From NCBI GenBank assembly GCA_963674475.2, contig CAXXFQ010000019.1:310001-374000 (forward strand): a stretch of 64,000 bases of DNA, read 5' to 3'. This document shows, piece after piece, positions 26,908 to 35,594 of this stretch. The stretch comes from CAXXFQ01 sp963674475. GTDB taxonomy: Bacteria > Planctomycetota > Planctomycetia > Pirellulales > Thermoguttaceae. Each line of letters begins with the position of its first letter. Positions within the stretch are counted from its first letter, which is position 1. A model generated the notes under the pieces. It saw only the letters and a program-made list of their open reading frames with translations. It made no database searches and was not told the DNA's origin. Position numbers and translations under genes: made by a program.

Positions 26908-27075
26908 CGCGTGAGGCGAATCCCTGTGTTTCTTGGAGCCTGACCGGATATCTTTCTCGGCGGCTTTCGCTCTTGTAGCTGCCCGGTGGGGGAACGAGAA
27001 GAGGGGTGGCCAAGTTGAAAAGACTCGGTTTAAACAGGTCGTCTGTCAGGATTTCGCCCTACTTTTTGCCTCACG
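26908..27075 (+). ncRNA. Structured RNA candidate, 6S-like
   Basis: About 168 bases fold as a long rod by eye. The closing arms GTGAGGC (26911-26917) and GCCTCAC (27068-27074) pair perfectly; alternatively GGCGAATCC pairs with GGATTTCGCC (27049-27058). Further in are CTTGG/CCAAG (26932-26936 with 27010-27014), ACCGG/CCGGT, and the apical stem GGCGGCT/AGCTGCC (26959-26965 with 26977-26983). The 3' side of the central bubble has a small AGAC/GTCT hairpin. This rod with a large central bubble is the architecture of 6S RNA, the sigma70 holoenzyme mimic. The strand is inferred from the 5' CCCTGTGTTT segment. No sequence-level confirmation was possible. Confidence 0.4.
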
Positions 27076-27320
27076 TTAGGACAAGCGATCAAGCGCCTAT
27101 CCTCTCGTAGGGACATCAGTTGGGAAAAAGGGAGCTGTCCCGAAATCGTTATTACTAAAACTTACGCGATGATTTTCCGGCGGGGGTACCTTTTTTGACG
27201 CGAATGGGCTTTTGAGGAAGGAGTTTTGCGTAGGTGATATCAAATATTCCGACTGCGCGGCGTTAATGGCTCGAAAGAGTGGGTTCCTTTTTTGCTTCCG
27301 GCTTGTCAGAATAGAGGTTT

Positions 27321-27476
27321 AGCAGCCTCTTGAACCATGGGCTGCTAGGGGAATCAGGATGTTTCCCACATAATCGGCAATTTAAAAAATCGCTGATTAT
27401 GCGAGGCTTGCGGCCACTGGTTGTCGCAATTGCCGAGGTTGAAAAAGGCCCGGATGGACTTTTTCAACGGACTGTT
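27321..27476. mobile_element. MITE-like dispersed repeat, family A, copy 1
   Basis: 156 bases matching 61019-61174 over the whole length with scattered differences. Ends are imperfect inverted repeats and TA lies at both borders. The centre has a hairpin in which ATAATCGGC..TTT pairs with AAATCGCTGATTAT. No ORF is present. Confidence 0.75.
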
Positions 27477-27726
27477 AGGCCTTTTGGTTTTGTGTTTGGC
27501 TGGGGAAGTGGTTGGGGGGGAAGACAAAGGGATCGATAGGAGAAGCGGACGAGATGTTTTTGGGCATTTCTCTCAAACGGTGTTCTCTGAATCGGCCTTT
27601 TTTCCAACTTTCTTCCAGGGTTGTCGAGTGGAACGCCCGTTGCCGGACCGAGGGAGCAGCCTGTTTGGAGAAAAACGCGTCAGAGAAAGTTTCCTACCGC
27701 CTCCTTTCCCCCCCCGAATGTTGGCC

Positions 27727-27732
27727 TATAAT
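27727..27732 (+). promoter_or_regulatory. Possible -10 box upstream of the TPR gene
   Basis: A perfect TATAAT lies about 300 bases before the TPR start; no good -35 hexamer is seen, so support is weak. Confidence 0.25.
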
Positions 27733-28039
27733 CAAGAGAAGAGCATAAAGGTAAAAAACCGATTCAACCACTGGTAAGGGCTCTAGTTGCATTTTTTTGT
27801 GACGAGCTTTCAAGGGGGAGTGTCCAGAGGGGTGTGAGTGGACGAAAAAACGGAGAGAAACGAGGTTCTTTAGCCGCCTGATTTTTTAACGGGCTGTTGG
27901 CTCATCTGCAAGTTTTGGGATAATCCAAAGTAAGGAAGAGGTTTCTTTTGCGGTGAGCAGTCTCTCGGTTTTGACGCACCTGGGCGAGAAAGGCATTTTT
28001 ACGAAAATTGGAACAGAGAGAACCGCCGAGGATTGATAG

Positions 28040-31000
28040 ATGTATAATCGCGGATTCCACCTGAACGTTCGGGTTTTGGTGGCGATTCTGTTGTTGGCTG
28101 TCCTGGCAGGGGTCGGGGTTTATTTTGCGCACCAATATCAAATGAAGCAGCATGCGCTGTTTTATCTGGAGCAGGCGCGCCTCGAGAAAAAACAACTCGA
28201 GCAAACCGACGAACCGGAAGAAAAACTCCGCCAATTTCATAAGGTCGAAACGGGATATCAAAAATATTTAAATCTCGTTCCAGACGACGTTCAAGTGATG
28301 TCCGAAGAGGCCTTGCTGTTGTACGAGGTTGGCAACTTCCTTCGCGAGAAGAAGTACGTCCATGACGCGCGCAAACTTTATGGACAGTCAATCGGCATTC
28401 TAGAAAAGGCATTGCGTTTTGTGCCGCAAGACAAGACGCTCCGCCGACAAGCGGTCGATCTGCTCTTCTCGCTCCAACAGTATCGGGATGTGATCAGTCA
28501 CCTTCGTTATCTCGGCGAGGTTCCAAAAGATCGCGATGCGCTGCAGAAATGGTTCGACCGATACGAACTCTGGGAGACGGTCCAACGGAGTACCGGACAA
28601 TCGGCGGCCAGCGATTTGAGTTACTTTTCGGAGTACGGCAAAGAGTCGATTCAAACGGAAAAACTTCTCCAAGCCATTGGCGACGAGAATCTGTGGATGG
28701 TTCTCGAAGATCCCGACCTGCTTTATGTGTGGGGAGAGTGTCAGCTTCATTTGGACCAAGCAAGATACGCGATCAAGCCGTTGGAAAAGGGGATTTCTCT
28801 CGCACCTCATAAGTTGAAGTTTTACCCCGCCTTGGCCAGGGCCCTTCGCGAAATGGATCGTTCCACCGACGCCGAGTATTGGATGACGGAAGTGGTCGAC
28901 GCCAATCCGGACGACCCGGAAGCGTACTCGCTACGAGCCGGTTTTCGTCTTGCGCGGGTGGGAAAAGTGGACGAGGATTCCGAGGCGATTGAAATGGCCC
29001 TCTCCGCGCAGGAAGACGCGATGACCATGGTCACCAAGGCGATCCAGCATTTGGTGGAGAAAACCTATCGTGACCGATCGCTGCAGGCGAAAACGAAATC
29101 GCTGCAGGAGGCGTTCGATCGTTTGACCGTTTTGCGAAAACAGTCGATCGGGGAGATCCGCCCCGCGTATCGGGATCAGTTGATCAAGACCGCCCGACTG
29201 GCCGTCGAATCCGCCGAGTCAATCCCCGATTCCGAAGAGGAAATCGATCTTATTCGACAAGGGTTGTTTCTCACCGGGGATGCGGCCGTTCGACGCTTTC
29301 GTCGTGAAGGAACGGTCGCTTCGAAATCGTTGGATGGAGTTTCGGAGGACGACTCGAAGAAGCGGATGAAAGAAATCGCCTTCGAGAAGACGCCGACCTG
29401 GGAGGAAGCAAAACGGTGGGGCTTGTTCCAGGTGGAACTTTTCCCCGAAAACGAACGATGCTATATGATGCTTGCCTATTTGGAGCAATTGATCGGCAAT
29501 CCCCAGGAGGCGTACCAGTGGCTTCGACGCGGTAAGGAAAAAACCAAAGGAAGCATTTTAATTCTCTGGCAACTGGCTGGCCGTGAAATCGAAAAAGGGG
29601 AGATCGAAAAGGCGCAAGCCTTGATTGCCCAGCTGAGAAAAGAGGGCGCTTCGGACATCCTTTTGGCCCATCTCTTGGCGCAGATCGACTTTGCCAATCA
29701 GAAATGGAACGAAGCGGCCGAAGCGTTCGAAAAAGTCCGTTTGCAGCTTTCGCTCTTCCCGCAAGAAGTTCGGAAAATCGACTGGCTTCTGGCCGAATGC
29801 TACGGAAAATTGGGACGACGCGACGACCAACGCGATGCGTATATGCGGGCGATCGCTTCGGATCGAACCTGGTTGCCCGCGCTCTATGGGCTTGCCCGAT
29901 CGAGAGCGAATTCCGGCGAAATCGACGAGGCGCTCAAGGATTATCGTTTGGTGTTGCGCTATCCGAAGGTTCCGTTAAGAGCCCACTTGGAATACGCTCA
30001 TTTGCTTTTGCTTGCCAATCGAATGAAGCCTTCGGGTGAGCAAAATTGGGACGAGGTGGAAAAGGCGATTGAGAAGGTCGAAAAGTTGCTGCCGGATTCG
30101 ATTGGAATTTTTCAGCTTCGGGTTCAACTGATGGCCGCCAAAGGGAAGGTCGACGAGGCGCTGGGGTATCTTGATCATTCGAGAAAACAGATCGAAATGG
30201 TTAAACAAGAGACGCTCAAGCAACGGGATCACCTGATGGCAGAGGCCCGTGATCTTTCCGGAGAGGCGAAGGAAGCGAAGTTGGCGGAAGCGAAAAAACT
30301 GCTTCTCAAGGCGCGTCGGGAAGAGTCGACTCGACAGATGATTTGGCAGCTTTTGGTCCAAATCGGTTCACAACATTCCAATCGTGAGCTGGCCGATCGG
30401 ATCCTCTCGTTGGCCTCGTCCGAATTGGGAGATACGCCCCAGATTCGTCTGCTCCGCGCTACCGAAGCGGTCCGACAAGATCCGAAAAAGGCCTCGGAGG
30501 AGATTCGACAACTGGCCGAGAAGACGGATTCGTTTACTTCAAAACAGCAGATGGCCCTTTTCAGCGGTTTGGCCAGTCTGGCCTCGAAAGTGAAAGACGG
30601 CGCCTTGGCCAATGACTTGTGTCTTCGTGCGGAAAAACTTTTTCCAAACGATTTGGGATTGCTCAAGACCCGATTTCGAATCGCGATGCGCGGCCAAGAT
30701 ATACCCGCCATGGAAGCGGCACTCAAGCGGGTCAAGGAGATTGAAGGCAAGGAGGACGAGTTTGCCTTTTTCGGCGATTCCGTGGTGTTGATGCTCCGTT
30801 CGGAAAAAGAGAAAAGTCCTCAGTTGCTCGAGGAAGCGCGGCTTGCGGTCAACCAGGCGCTTCAGTTACGGCCAAAGTGGCCGGCGGCAAAGCTCATGCT
30901 GGCGCAAATCCTCGCGAAGCAAAACCAAGAGGATGCGGCGGTGGAAATGTTTATCGAGTCGGTTGAGGGCGGAATGCGCGATCCGGAGGTGGTTCAGCAA

Positions 31001-33004
31001 GTTTCGCATTTCCTCATGAAGCAAGGTCGTTTTCGAGAAGCCGATAACCTATTTAAACAATTGGGGTCGACCCGGGAATCACTTAAGGGAGTTGAGCGAG
31101 AACTTCGTTCGGTCAAGACCCGTTTAGGAGAGTATGGAGAGGCGATTGATTTTGCGAGGAAGGTGGCGCAGGATTCCAACCAGTATGGCGATTGGATTTG
31201 GCTCGGCCAGCTTTCGATGATTCATGCCAAGCAAGAACGGGGCGAATCTCACGCCAAGAAGGCCGAAGCAAGCGAAAAAGAAGCGGAAAACGCCTTTCGT
31301 AAAGCGATCGCGCTGGACTCGAAACTTCCCGGCGCTTGGGTGTCGTTGATTCAGTTAGCCGGCCAGAAGAAGAACCAAGCGATGACCCAGGCCGTCATGG
31401 AGGAAGCCCGGAAAGCGATTTCTCCGGAACAGGTGGGCATGGCGATGGCGCAGGCTTACGAGATTCTCCAACAAACCGATTTGGCGGCTGCGGAATATGA
31501 AAAAGCGATAGCTCAAAACCCAAAAAACGCGGCGCTGGCGCAGTTGGTCGCTCAGTTTTATTTGCGGAATAAGCAGCCCGGCAAGGCGGAAAAGCAGCTG
31601 ATGCAGATCATCGAGGGCGAGGTTGAGGCGAAAGACACGCAACGTCGATGGGCCAAGCGAGCCATGGCAGCATTGCTGTTTGACCGAGGCGATCCTCAGA
31701 ATCAACAAAAGATGATTCGACTCCTTGATGAGAATTTGGCGGTCGACCCGAGCTCGTTTAAGGATTTGTACACCAAGGCACTTTTACTCTTGGCCGACGT
31801 GACCGGAGAGCAGCATCGGAAAGGGGCCGCCATTCTCGAACAGATCGTCCAGGATGAAGGAGCTTCTTATCCCGAGGCCGTTTTTACCTTGGCGAGCTAC
31901 TATCTCGAAAAAGAACAGTGGTCCAAGTACAAGGATCGAATGCGGGAACTCCTCGAGGAGCATAAGGATCAGGCTCGCTATGTCGGCTCGTTTGTCGAAG
32001 CGTTGAGCCAGAAGAAGGAGTTTCCCGAGGCGGAAAAATGGATCGCCCAGTTGCATCGGATTGCCCCCGACAGTGACGAAACAGTCCAGGTCCAGGCGAA
32101 GCTGTTTTTTGCCAAGAAGGAATACGACTCGGTAGTCCGCACCTTGGACAACTGGAGCGACCAGACGGCCGGAAACCCGAAAGAACGAAAGCGTCGAAAG
32201 CTGGTTGTTGCGAAATTTTTGGCCGCTTTTGCGACGGAACTCGCGAAACTCGATAAAGACGCGATGGCCGATTTTTATCAAAAACAGGCGGAAACCCGCT
32301 TTGGCCAGGCGGTTTCGGGCCAGAAAGACGCACCGTTGAAGCTCGCGATCTTTTTAGCCAATATGGGCAAGGTGGATCAAGCGGTTGAGCATTTCATCAA
32401 TAATTGGGAAGGGCACGATCCTCGCCAAGTGGCGGCGGTTTCCTTCAAACTGGTCAACGCGCGCGGGGTCACCGCTTCCGATCAGCAAAAGATCACCCGA
32501 GTTTTGAAAAAGGCGCTTGCCGTCCATCCCGACGCGTCGATTCTTCAGATTACCTACGGAGTGGCTGCCGATTTGCAAGGAAACACCGAAGAGGCTGAGG
32601 CCGTCTATCGGAAGACGCTTGCCGCGTTTCCGGAAAATCCGACGGCGATGAATAATTTGGCGGTTCATTTGGCGTTGCGTCAAGTGAAGCTCAATGAAGC
32701 CACACGCTTACTTGACCGGGCGATCGAGCTGGCCGGGCCACAGGCCGATTTATTGGACTCGCGTGCCTTGCTTAGTCTGGTGCAGGGAAAGAATCAGGCC
32801 GCCTTGGCTGATTTGCAGCGAGCGATCCATAAAAAACCGAACGAGGCGGTTTATTATTTTCATCTCGCGCGGGTCCTTTATCAGGATGGGAAGACCAAGC
32901 TGGCTTTAGAGGCGTTGAAAAAAGCGGAAAAGCGAGGACTCTATGAAGAGTTGCTCACGCCGGTTGAGCGGCGGGTTTTACGGAAGATGAAGGTGACGCT
33001 CTAG
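28040..33004 (+). CDS. Giant membrane-anchored TPR protein
   Basis: 1654 residues from ATG 28040, with GAGG about 9 bases upstream. Residues of about 10-30 (VLVAILLLAVLAGVGVYF) form an N-terminal membrane anchor, so the rest is probably extracytoplasmic. From residue 35 to the end the protein is a helical solenoid of tetratricopeptide-like repeats: clear units include AAEYEKAIAQNPKNAALAQL, AEAVYRKTLAAFPENPTAMN, and a typical final set near residues 1540-1640. It is by far the longest TPR in the window. TPR arrays bind other proteins; the partner is unknown. It has no obvious operon partners: a G-C hairpin and 490 bp of intergenic DNA follow. Confidence 0.8.
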   Translation: MYNRGFHLNVRVLVAILLLAVLAGVGVYFAHQYQMKQHALFYLEQARLEKKQLEQTDEPEEKLRQFHKVETGYQKYLNLVPDDVQVMSEEALLLYEVGNFLREKKYVHDARKLYGQSIGILEKALRFVPQDKTLRRQAVDLLFSLQQYRDVISHLRYLGEVPKDRDALQKWFDRYELWETVQRSTGQSAASDLSYFSEYGKESIQTEKLLQAIGDENLWMVLEDPDLLYVWGECQLHLDQARYAIKPLEKGISLAPHKLKFYPALARALREMDRSTDAEYWMTEVVDANPDDPEAYSLRAGFRLARVGKVDEDSEAIEMALSAQEDAMTMVTKAIQHLVEKTYRDRSLQAKTKSLQEAFDRLTVLRKQSIGEIRPAYRDQLIKTARLAVESAESIPDSEEEIDLIRQGLFLTGDAAVRRFRREGTVASKSLDGVSEDDSKKRMKEIAFEKTPTWEEAKRWGLFQVELFPENERCYMMLAYLEQLIGNPQEAYQWLRRGKEKTKGSILILWQLAGREIEKGEIEKAQALIAQLRKEGASDILLAHLLAQIDFANQKWNEAAEAFEKVRLQLSLFPQEVRKIDWLLAECYGKLGRRDDQRDAYMRAIASDRTWLPALYGLARSRANSGEIDEALKDYRLVLRYPKVPLRAHLEYAHLLLLANRMKPSGEQNWDEVEKAIEKVEKLLPDSIGIFQLRVQLMAAKGKVDEALGYLDHSRKQIEMVKQETLKQRDHLMAEARDLSGEAKEAKLAEAKKLLLKARREESTRQMIWQLLVQIGSQHSNRELADRILSLASSELGDTPQIRLLRATEAVRQDPKKASEEIRQLAEKTDSFTSKQQMALFSGLASLASKVKDGALANDLCLRAEKLFPNDLGLLKTRFRIAMRGQDIPAMEAALKRVKEIEGKEDEFAFFGDSVVLMLRSEKEKSPQLLEEARLAVNQALQLRPKWPAAKLMLAQILAKQNQEDAAVEMFIESVEGGMRDPEVVQQVSHFLMKQGRFREADNLFKQLGSTRESLKGVERELRSVKTRLGEYGEAIDFARKVAQDSNQYGDWIWLGQLSMIHAKQERGESHAKKAEASEKEAENAFRKAIALDSKLPGAWVSLIQLAGQKKNQAMTQAVMEEARKAISPEQVGMAMAQAYEILQQTDLAAAEYEKAIAQNPKNAALAQLVAQFYLRNKQPGKAEKQLMQIIEGEVEAKDTQRRWAKRAMAALLFDRGDPQNQQKMIRLLDENLAVDPSSFKDLYTKALLLLADVTGEQHRKGAAILEQIVQDEGASYPEAVFTLASYYLEKEQWSKYKDRMRELLEEHKDQARYVGSFVEALSQKKEFPEAEKWIAQLHRIAPDSDETVQVQAKLFFAKKEYDSVVRTLDNWSDQTAGNPKERKRRKLVVAKFLAAFATELAKLDKDAMADFYQKQAETRFGQAVSGQKDAPLKLAIFLANMGKVDQAVEHFINNWEGHDPRQVAAVSFKLVNARGVTASDQQKITRVLKKALAVHPDASILQITYGVAADLQGNTEEAEAVYRKTLAAFPENPTAMNNLAVHLALRQVKLNEATRLLDRAIELAGPQADLLDSRALLSLVQGKNQAALADLQRAIHKKPNEAVYYFHLARVLYQDGKTKLALEALKKAEKRGLYEELLTPVERRVLRKMKVTL

Positions 33005-33046
33005 TACTGTTTTGCCAGTGGTCGAGAAGAAAAGGGTAATGATTAA

Positions 33047-33069
33047 GGGGGGCGACGGGTATGCCCCCC
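33047..33069 (+). terminator. GC-rich hairpin after the TPR gene
   Basis: GGGGGGC and GCCCCCC pair perfectly across a 9-base loop about 45 bases after the TPR stop. It lacks a T-run, so factor-independent termination is uncertain. Confidence 0.35.
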
Positions 33070-33124
33070 CTCGCGCGACTCGAGTTTCTGGATGAAGGAC
33101 GTCGTGTAAAGTAAAGTGGCCGTT

Positions 33125-33307
33125 CTATTTGACGGTATAACCGCTGTATTTGATAGAATTGTCTGTGTAATGCAACGGTTTTTTGCGGCAATCCCTTTTG
33201 CCAAACTTCTTCGTAATGCGATAAATCCTTTTTAAATAAGGGGTTAAAGTCGCAATCTTGCGATAATAAAGGGTGTGATCCTCTTTGTTGGGTTTTGGGC
33301 GCGACAT
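33125..33307 (-). CDS. Small basic hypothetical protein (doubtful)
   Basis: A 60-residue frame from ATG 33307 to TAG at 33125 in an AT-richer stretch. The protein is strongly basic and Tyr/Lys/Arg-rich (PYLKRIYRITKKFGKRDCRK), unlike the acidic or Arg/Pro-rich shadows elsewhere. There is no Shine-Dalgarno sequence and no family I recognise. It could be a real orphan gene or chance. Confidence 0.2.
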   Translation of the reverse strand: MSRPKPNKEDHTLYYRKIATLTPYLKRIYRITKKFGKRDCRKKPLHYTDNSIKYSGYTVK

Positions 33308-33442
33308 TTGCTCATTCAGAGAGCTTCTTCCGATCCGCCGGTTTTTTTGCGGCCTTTGCTTTCAGGCTTCTCCCCCCCCTTAGCTCCTATTTTCAGAGCG
33401 GAAGAACTGAAGGAAGGTCGATCCGGAGGAATAGCCGATACT

Positions 33443-33469
33443 ATTCGAATAAGAACGTCTAGAGACGTT
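33443..33469. promoter_or_regulatory. Inverted repeats upstream of cysP (candidate operator)
   Basis: A perfect inverted repeat AACGTC-TAGA-GACGTT spans 33454-33469, preceded by the palindrome ATTCGAAT (33443-33450). They lie 30-56 bases before the cysP ATG, where a regulator of sulfate uptake could bind. The regulator is unknown. Confidence 0.35.
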
Positions 33470-33498
33470 GTTAAAATTGTATTTGTTAGGTAAATATT

Positions 33499-34620
33499 AT
33501 GGAAATCAAGGATGTTTTTCGATTTGGCTTTTTACTTCTGGGCTGTTTGAGAAGCCGGGTTGTTTGGTCTTGTCTTCTGGGCAGTCTCCTTTTGAGTGGG
33601 TGTGGCGCTCCTTCGGACGATTCGCAGGAACGGACCCTTTTGAATGTCTCTTACGACCCGACTCGGGAACTGTATAAGGATTTTAACGAACAATTCTGCC
33701 GTCACTGGAAAGAGCAGACCGGCGAATCGGTCCAGGTTCAGATGTCACACGGAGGAGCAGGGAAGCAGGCTCGCGCGGTAATCGACGGGCTGGCCGCCGA
33801 CGTGTTGACCTTGGCTTTGGCCTACGACATGGACATCATCTCGCAAAAGACGCAGCTCTATCCGGCCGACTGGCAAAAGCGACTTCCCCATCATAGTTCG
33901 CCGTATACCTCGACGATTGTTTTTTTGGTCCGAAAGGGAAACCCGAAAAAGATCCACGATTGGGACGACCTGACCCGAGAAGGGGTTGAAATCATCACGC
34001 CGCATCCCAAAACCTCCGGCGGGGCCCGATGGAATTATTTGGCCGCGTGGGGATATGTTTTGAAACGGGAATTGGGTGATTTCGCCAAGCTGGCCGATCC
34101 GCAATATGCCGACCAAGTGGCCGCCGCGCAGAAGAAGGCCCAAGCGTTCATTACGGAACTGTACCGCCATGTTCCGATTCTCGATTCGGGTGCCCGCGGA
34201 GCGACGATGACTTTTGTCAAACGGGGGATTGGCGATGTCCTTTTGGCTTGGGAAAACGAGGCGATCCTTTCGCTCAAAGAGGAAAAGTATCAAGGAGAAT
34301 TCGAGATGGTGATCCCTTCGGTCAGTATCTTGGCCGAGCCGCCGGTCACGTTGGTCGACAAGACGGCCGACGAACACGGGGTGCGAGACTTGGCGCAGGG
34401 GTATTTGGAATATTTGTATTCGCCGGTGGGGCAAAAACTGGCGGCGAAACACCATTATCGGCCTGTTTCGACCGAGAAGGTTCCCGAGGAGTTGCTGGAG
34501 CAGTTTCCCGAGGTCGAGCGGTTTTCGGTGGACGAAGTGTTTGGCGGTTGGGAAAAAGCACAAAAAGAGCATTTTATCGATCAGGCTATTTTTGATCAGA
34601 TTTATCACGTAAACAAATAA
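33499..34620 (+). CDS. cysP: Sulfate/thiosulfate ABC transporter substrate-binding lipoprotein
   Basis: 373 residues from ATG 33499. A lipoprotein signal ends at the lipobox LLLSGC (Cys at about residue 34); the 10-20 residues before the hydrophobic core are unusually long, so a later TTG start is conceivable. The mature part shows the sulfate-binding-protein pattern: LLNVSYDPTRELYKDFNEQF, VQMSHGGAGKQARAVIDG, ADVLTLALAYD, and the ligand-loop region ITPHPKTSGGARWNYLAAWG. It captures sulfate (or thiosulfate) and delivers it to CysTW. The three other transporter genes follow in order on the same strand; a stem-loop terminator between this gene and cysT may set higher binding-protein levels. I cannot tell CysP from Sbp by sequence alone. 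Confidence 0.9.
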   Translation: MEIKDVFRFGFLLLGCLRSRVVWSCLLGSLLLSGCGAPSDDSQERTLLNVSYDPTRELYKDFNEQFCRHWKEQTGESVQVQMSHGGAGKQARAVIDGLAADVLTLALAYDMDIISQKTQLYPADWQKRLPHHSSPYTSTIVFLVRKGNPKKIHDWDDLTREGVEIITPHPKTSGGARWNYLAAWGYVLKRELGDFAKLADPQYADQVAAAQKKAQAFITELYRHVPILDSGARGATMTFVKRGIGDVLLAWENEAILSLKEEKYQGEFEMVIPSVSILAEPPVTLVDKTADEHGVRDLAQGYLEYLYSPVGQKLAAKHHYRPVSTEKVPEELLEQFPEVERFSVDEVFGGWEKAQKEHFIDQAIFDQIYHVNK

Positions 34621-34624
34621 CCCC

Positions 34625-34666
34625 TTCGGTTTTTTAACGTCGGTGTGAGACGGACCGAATTTTTTT
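34625..34666 (+). terminator. Attenuator-like terminator between cysP and cysT
   Basis: TTCGGT (34625-34630) pairs with ACCGAA (34654-34659), with an inner CGTC/GACG stem (34638-34641 with 34649-34652), followed by TTTTTTT. It sits five bases after the cysP stop and inside the operon. Confidence 0.6.
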
Positions 34667-34684
34667 GAGAGTTGAGTATCAGTT

Positions 34685-35518
34685 TTGCGAGTTCGACTGC
34701 GACCGGATAGTGTGTTGCCTGGCTTCGGCCTGACCATGGGATTTACGTTGTCCTATTTGGGACTGATCGTACTGATCCCGTTGGCGGCGCTCTTCCTGCG
34801 CAGTGCGGAGATGAGCTGGGCTGATTTCTGGCAGGCGGCGGCCAACGAACAGGTGGTGGCTGCGTATAAACTCAGTTTTGGCGCTTCGATTATCGCTGCT
34901 TTTATCAACGCCATTTTCGGTTTCATCGTGGCGTGGGTTTTGGTTCGTTACGAATTTCCCGGAAAGCGGATTGTCGACGCGATGGTCGATCTGCCGTTCG
35001 CGCTGCCGACAGCCGTTTCCGGTATCGCATTGACGACGCTGTACGCCAAGACCGGTTGGCTTGGACATTGGGCCAGCGAGATTGGAATTCCGGTCGCCTA
35101 TACGCGGTTGGGGATCGTGGTGGCGTTGGTGTTTATTGGGTTGCCATTTGTGGTGCGAACGTTGCAGCCGGCGATTGAAGATCTCGATTCGGAGGTCGAA
35201 GAGGCGGCCGCCAGTTTGGGTGCCGGACGGTGGCAGACCTTTTGGCAGGTCATTTTTCCGATGCTCTTCCCGACGATGTTGACCGGCTTCGCGTTGGCCT
35301 TTGCCCGCGGGCTGGGAGAATACGGGTCGGTCGTTTTCATTGCCGGAAACCTGCCGATGAAGACCGAGATTGTCCCGTTGTTGATCGTGACCAAGCTTGA
35401 ACAATACGCCTATTCCAGCGCGACGGCGATTGCCGTAGTGATGTTGATGATTTCGTTTTTCATGTTGTTGTTTATTAATCTGCTTCGTTGGTGGTGCACT
35501 CGGAACGTGGTCGATTGA
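34685..35518 (+). CDS. cysT: Sulfate ABC transporter permease CysT (CysU)
   Basis: 277 residues from TTG 34685; an ATG at 34736 (residue 18) is the next option. Six membrane helices are expected: about 20-38, 62-84, 100-122, 138-160, 190-215 and 245-268. The EAA loop that docks the ATPase is visible as EEAAASLGAGRWQTFWQVIFP, and LPFALPTAVSGIAL is typical of the CysT family. It pairs with CysW to form the membrane channel for sulfate. It follows cysP after a terminator-like hairpin and precedes cysW by 76 bp. Confidence 0.92.
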   Translation: MRVRLRPDSVLPGFGLTMGFTLSYLGLIVLIPLAALFLRSAEMSWADFWQAAANEQVVAAYKLSFGASIIAAFINAIFGFIVAWVLVRYEFPGKRIVDAMVDLPFALPTAVSGIALTTLYAKTGWLGHWASEIGIPVAYTRLGIVVALVFIGLPFVVRTLQPAIEDLDSEVEEAAASLGAGRWQTFWQVIFPMLFPTMLTGFALAFARGLGEYGSVVFIAGNLPMKTEIVPLLIVTKLEQYAYSSATAIAVVMLMISFFMLLFINLLRWWCTRNVVD

Positions 35519-35594
35519 TGTCGGTCCGTTTTACCGGTTGGCCTTGGAGGCGGTTTGAGGAAATATTTCTAGAAGTGTTGAGGAAATCGTAGCG

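Larger units (their letters stand above)
27076..28039. other. Non-coding region with a MITE-like element
   Basis: About 960 bases before the giant TPR gene with no credible gene. It holds the dispersed repeat at 27321-27476. A weaker pair of inverted ends (CTTACGC near 27163 and GCGTAGG near 27229) might be the remnant of a small element. A -10-like TATAAT occurs at 27727-27732. Confidence 0.5.

Noticed and set aside
27421..27777. 118-residue forward frame beginning inside a MITE-like element
   Set aside because: The first codons belong to the dispersed repeat, and the remainder has no homology cue or RBS.
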